Below, one piece after another: positions 63,313 through 64,000 of a DNA stretch of 64,000 nt. The notes beneath the pieces are model-generated. The model had not been told where the DNA came from. It worked only from the letters and a program-made list of their open reading frames with translations, and ran no database searches. A program made the translations under genes and the position numbers. This stretch comes from Trochalopteron elliotii (Eukaryota; Chordata; Aves; Passeriformes; Leiothrichidae), in the NCBI GenBank assembly GCA_024734555.1, contig JANPWX010000009.1:3786610-3850609 (forward strand). The letters are read 5' to 3'. Each line of letters begins with the position of its first letter. Positions within the stretch are counted from its first letter, which is position 1.

Positions 63313-63644
63313 AACTTTTGTCCTTCCTCGTTTTGCTGAAACAGTTCAAATAAGTGGATGTTCTATGAGGAGCAATGCTGTTGTGTTGGATGTTGGAGGT
63401 CAATTGTTTTTTCTCAATGAAGTTTGAAAAGAAAGCTGTGGCCAGCTCATAACTGACTTGCTGCAGTAATTGATTCATATCCCTTGTCCAGCAAGGGAAA
63501 GACTAGGAAGCATAGTTATTGAAAAATATTATTGGAGCAGTACTTTAAAGGTCAGGTCAGATCTGGCATTTGGGTGATCTTTTATTTCTCCAAGCCTGTA
63601 ATGACAGGCTAATTTTCCCTGAAGCTCATCTGAAGTCTTAGCCC

Positions 63645-63712
63645 TTCACTGTAAATTAAATGTTGCTGAATACTGGGCTGGAGGACCACTAAGGGTCTGA
63701 CCATTTCAGAGA
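63645..63712 (+). mobile_element. possible old CR1 3' end
   Basis: GAATACTGGGCTGGAGGACC and then TAAGGGTCTGACCATTTCAG resemble the 3' end of the ancient amniote CR1 (GATACTGGGCTAGATGGACC, then TTTGGTCTGACCCAGTATGG). Only about 60 bases align by eye, so this is tentative. Confidence 0.42.
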
Positions 63713-64000
63713 AAGGAAGGCAAGGTGTGTCTGGTGATGTGGTGCGAGTGCTCTTGTTGAGGTTGAAAATATTAAAGCATAATGAGGTGTGTGGGGAGAC
63801 TAATTGTACAAATGGAAGAGTAGAAATGTCATGATTTACAAACAGTACAGCACTTGCAGGTATTGTGTGTGTTTGTTTAAACATGCACCCACTCACATAT
63901 TGTTTGCATATACATTCATAAACAGAATATAAGAGCATCATACACTGAGCTGTTTTAGAAGGTGGATGAATTATCATAGCCTGTTGGAAAACAGTGAAGT

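Larger units (their letters stand above)
1..64000 (+). other. TULP4: TULP4 gene body (internal part)
   Basis: The whole window appears to lie inside one + strand gene, tubby-like protein 4. Five consecutive exons between 32978 and 57575 translate without interruption into the WD40 region. Family knowledge: TULP4 is about 1,500 residues long, with N-terminal WD40 repeats, a SOCS box expected to bind Elongin B/C and a cullin, and a C-terminal tubby domain. It is thought to act as a substrate receptor of a ubiquitin ligase. I found neither the exon with the start codon nor the next exon after 57575, so the gene extends past both edges. No other gene on either strand is convincing. The intron phases in order are 0, 0, 0, 1, 1, 0. 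Confidence 0.93.
57576..64000 (+). other. TULP4: TULP4 intron, 5' part
   Basis: It begins GTAGGA and is still intron at the right edge. Apart from a small repeat near 63.3 kb and a faint old CR1 end near 63.7 kb, I recognise nothing. A 146-codon minus-strand open frame at 59749-60189 has a low-complexity composition (Phe, Asn, Lys, Leu) and looks like chance. Confidence 0.85.

Noticed and set aside
57576..64000. Search for the next TULP4 exon (expected to start near R-P-I-I-S-I-C-W-G)
   Set aside because: No matching translation after an acceptor was seen. The exon is assumed to lie beyond the right edge.
1..64000. tRNA, rRNA, snRNA genes, CRISPR arrays, operons
   Set aside because: No cloverleaf with A and B boxes, no conserved RNA motifs and no regular repeat-spacer array were seen. 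The window is a vertebrate gene interior.

Overview
The window is vertebrate nuclear DNA from a bird. It is AT-rich, has almost no open coding sequence, and carries chicken-repeat-1 (CR1) LINE fragments of several ages. It also has two solo LTRs of types I know from songbird-like genomes. The bird assignment is well supported. A passerine or near relative is an inference from the LTR types, which I recognise from memory and have not searched.

The only protein-coding gene I can support is TULP4 (tubby-like protein 4, TUSP) on the + strand. Five consecutive internal coding exons lie at 32978-33106, 33424-33585, 50310-50490, 52982-53116 and 57409-57575. Together they encode about 258 residues of the N-terminal WD40 region. 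Each exon has AG/GT borders, and the reading frame is continuous across all four joins. The first coding exon (about 84 residues by my recollection of the human protein), the SOCS box and the C-terminal tubby domain are outside the window.

Layout: 1-32977 is upstream intron holding three CR1 fragments (1540-1692, 11720-12016, 20795-21258), an ERVL-type solo LTR (3345-3941), an ancient MIR/CORE-SINE relic (10392-10548), G/T-rich low-complexity DNA and a CpG-rich patch near 27.1 kb. Two exons follow, separated by a short 317-base intron. The next intron, 33586-50309, contains another old SINE relic (34535-34765), a second solo LTR (38327-39055), a near-perfect palindrome (45406-45441) and an old CR1 (48945-49082). 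The remaining introns hold small tandem duplications and a clear CR1 at 56397-56822. The last 6.4 kb is intron again.

No new multi-gene system is present. The most interesting signal is in TULP4 splicing: the second exon here begins with a sequence that rebuilds a strong 5' splice site once joined to the preceding exon. It is 54 codons long, so its recursive removal would keep the frame. Secondary items are several antisense coding-like stretches of unknown origin, the palindrome, and a CpG-rich patch deep in the intron. I could not run alignments, so repeat family names and protein identity rest on recognition by eye.
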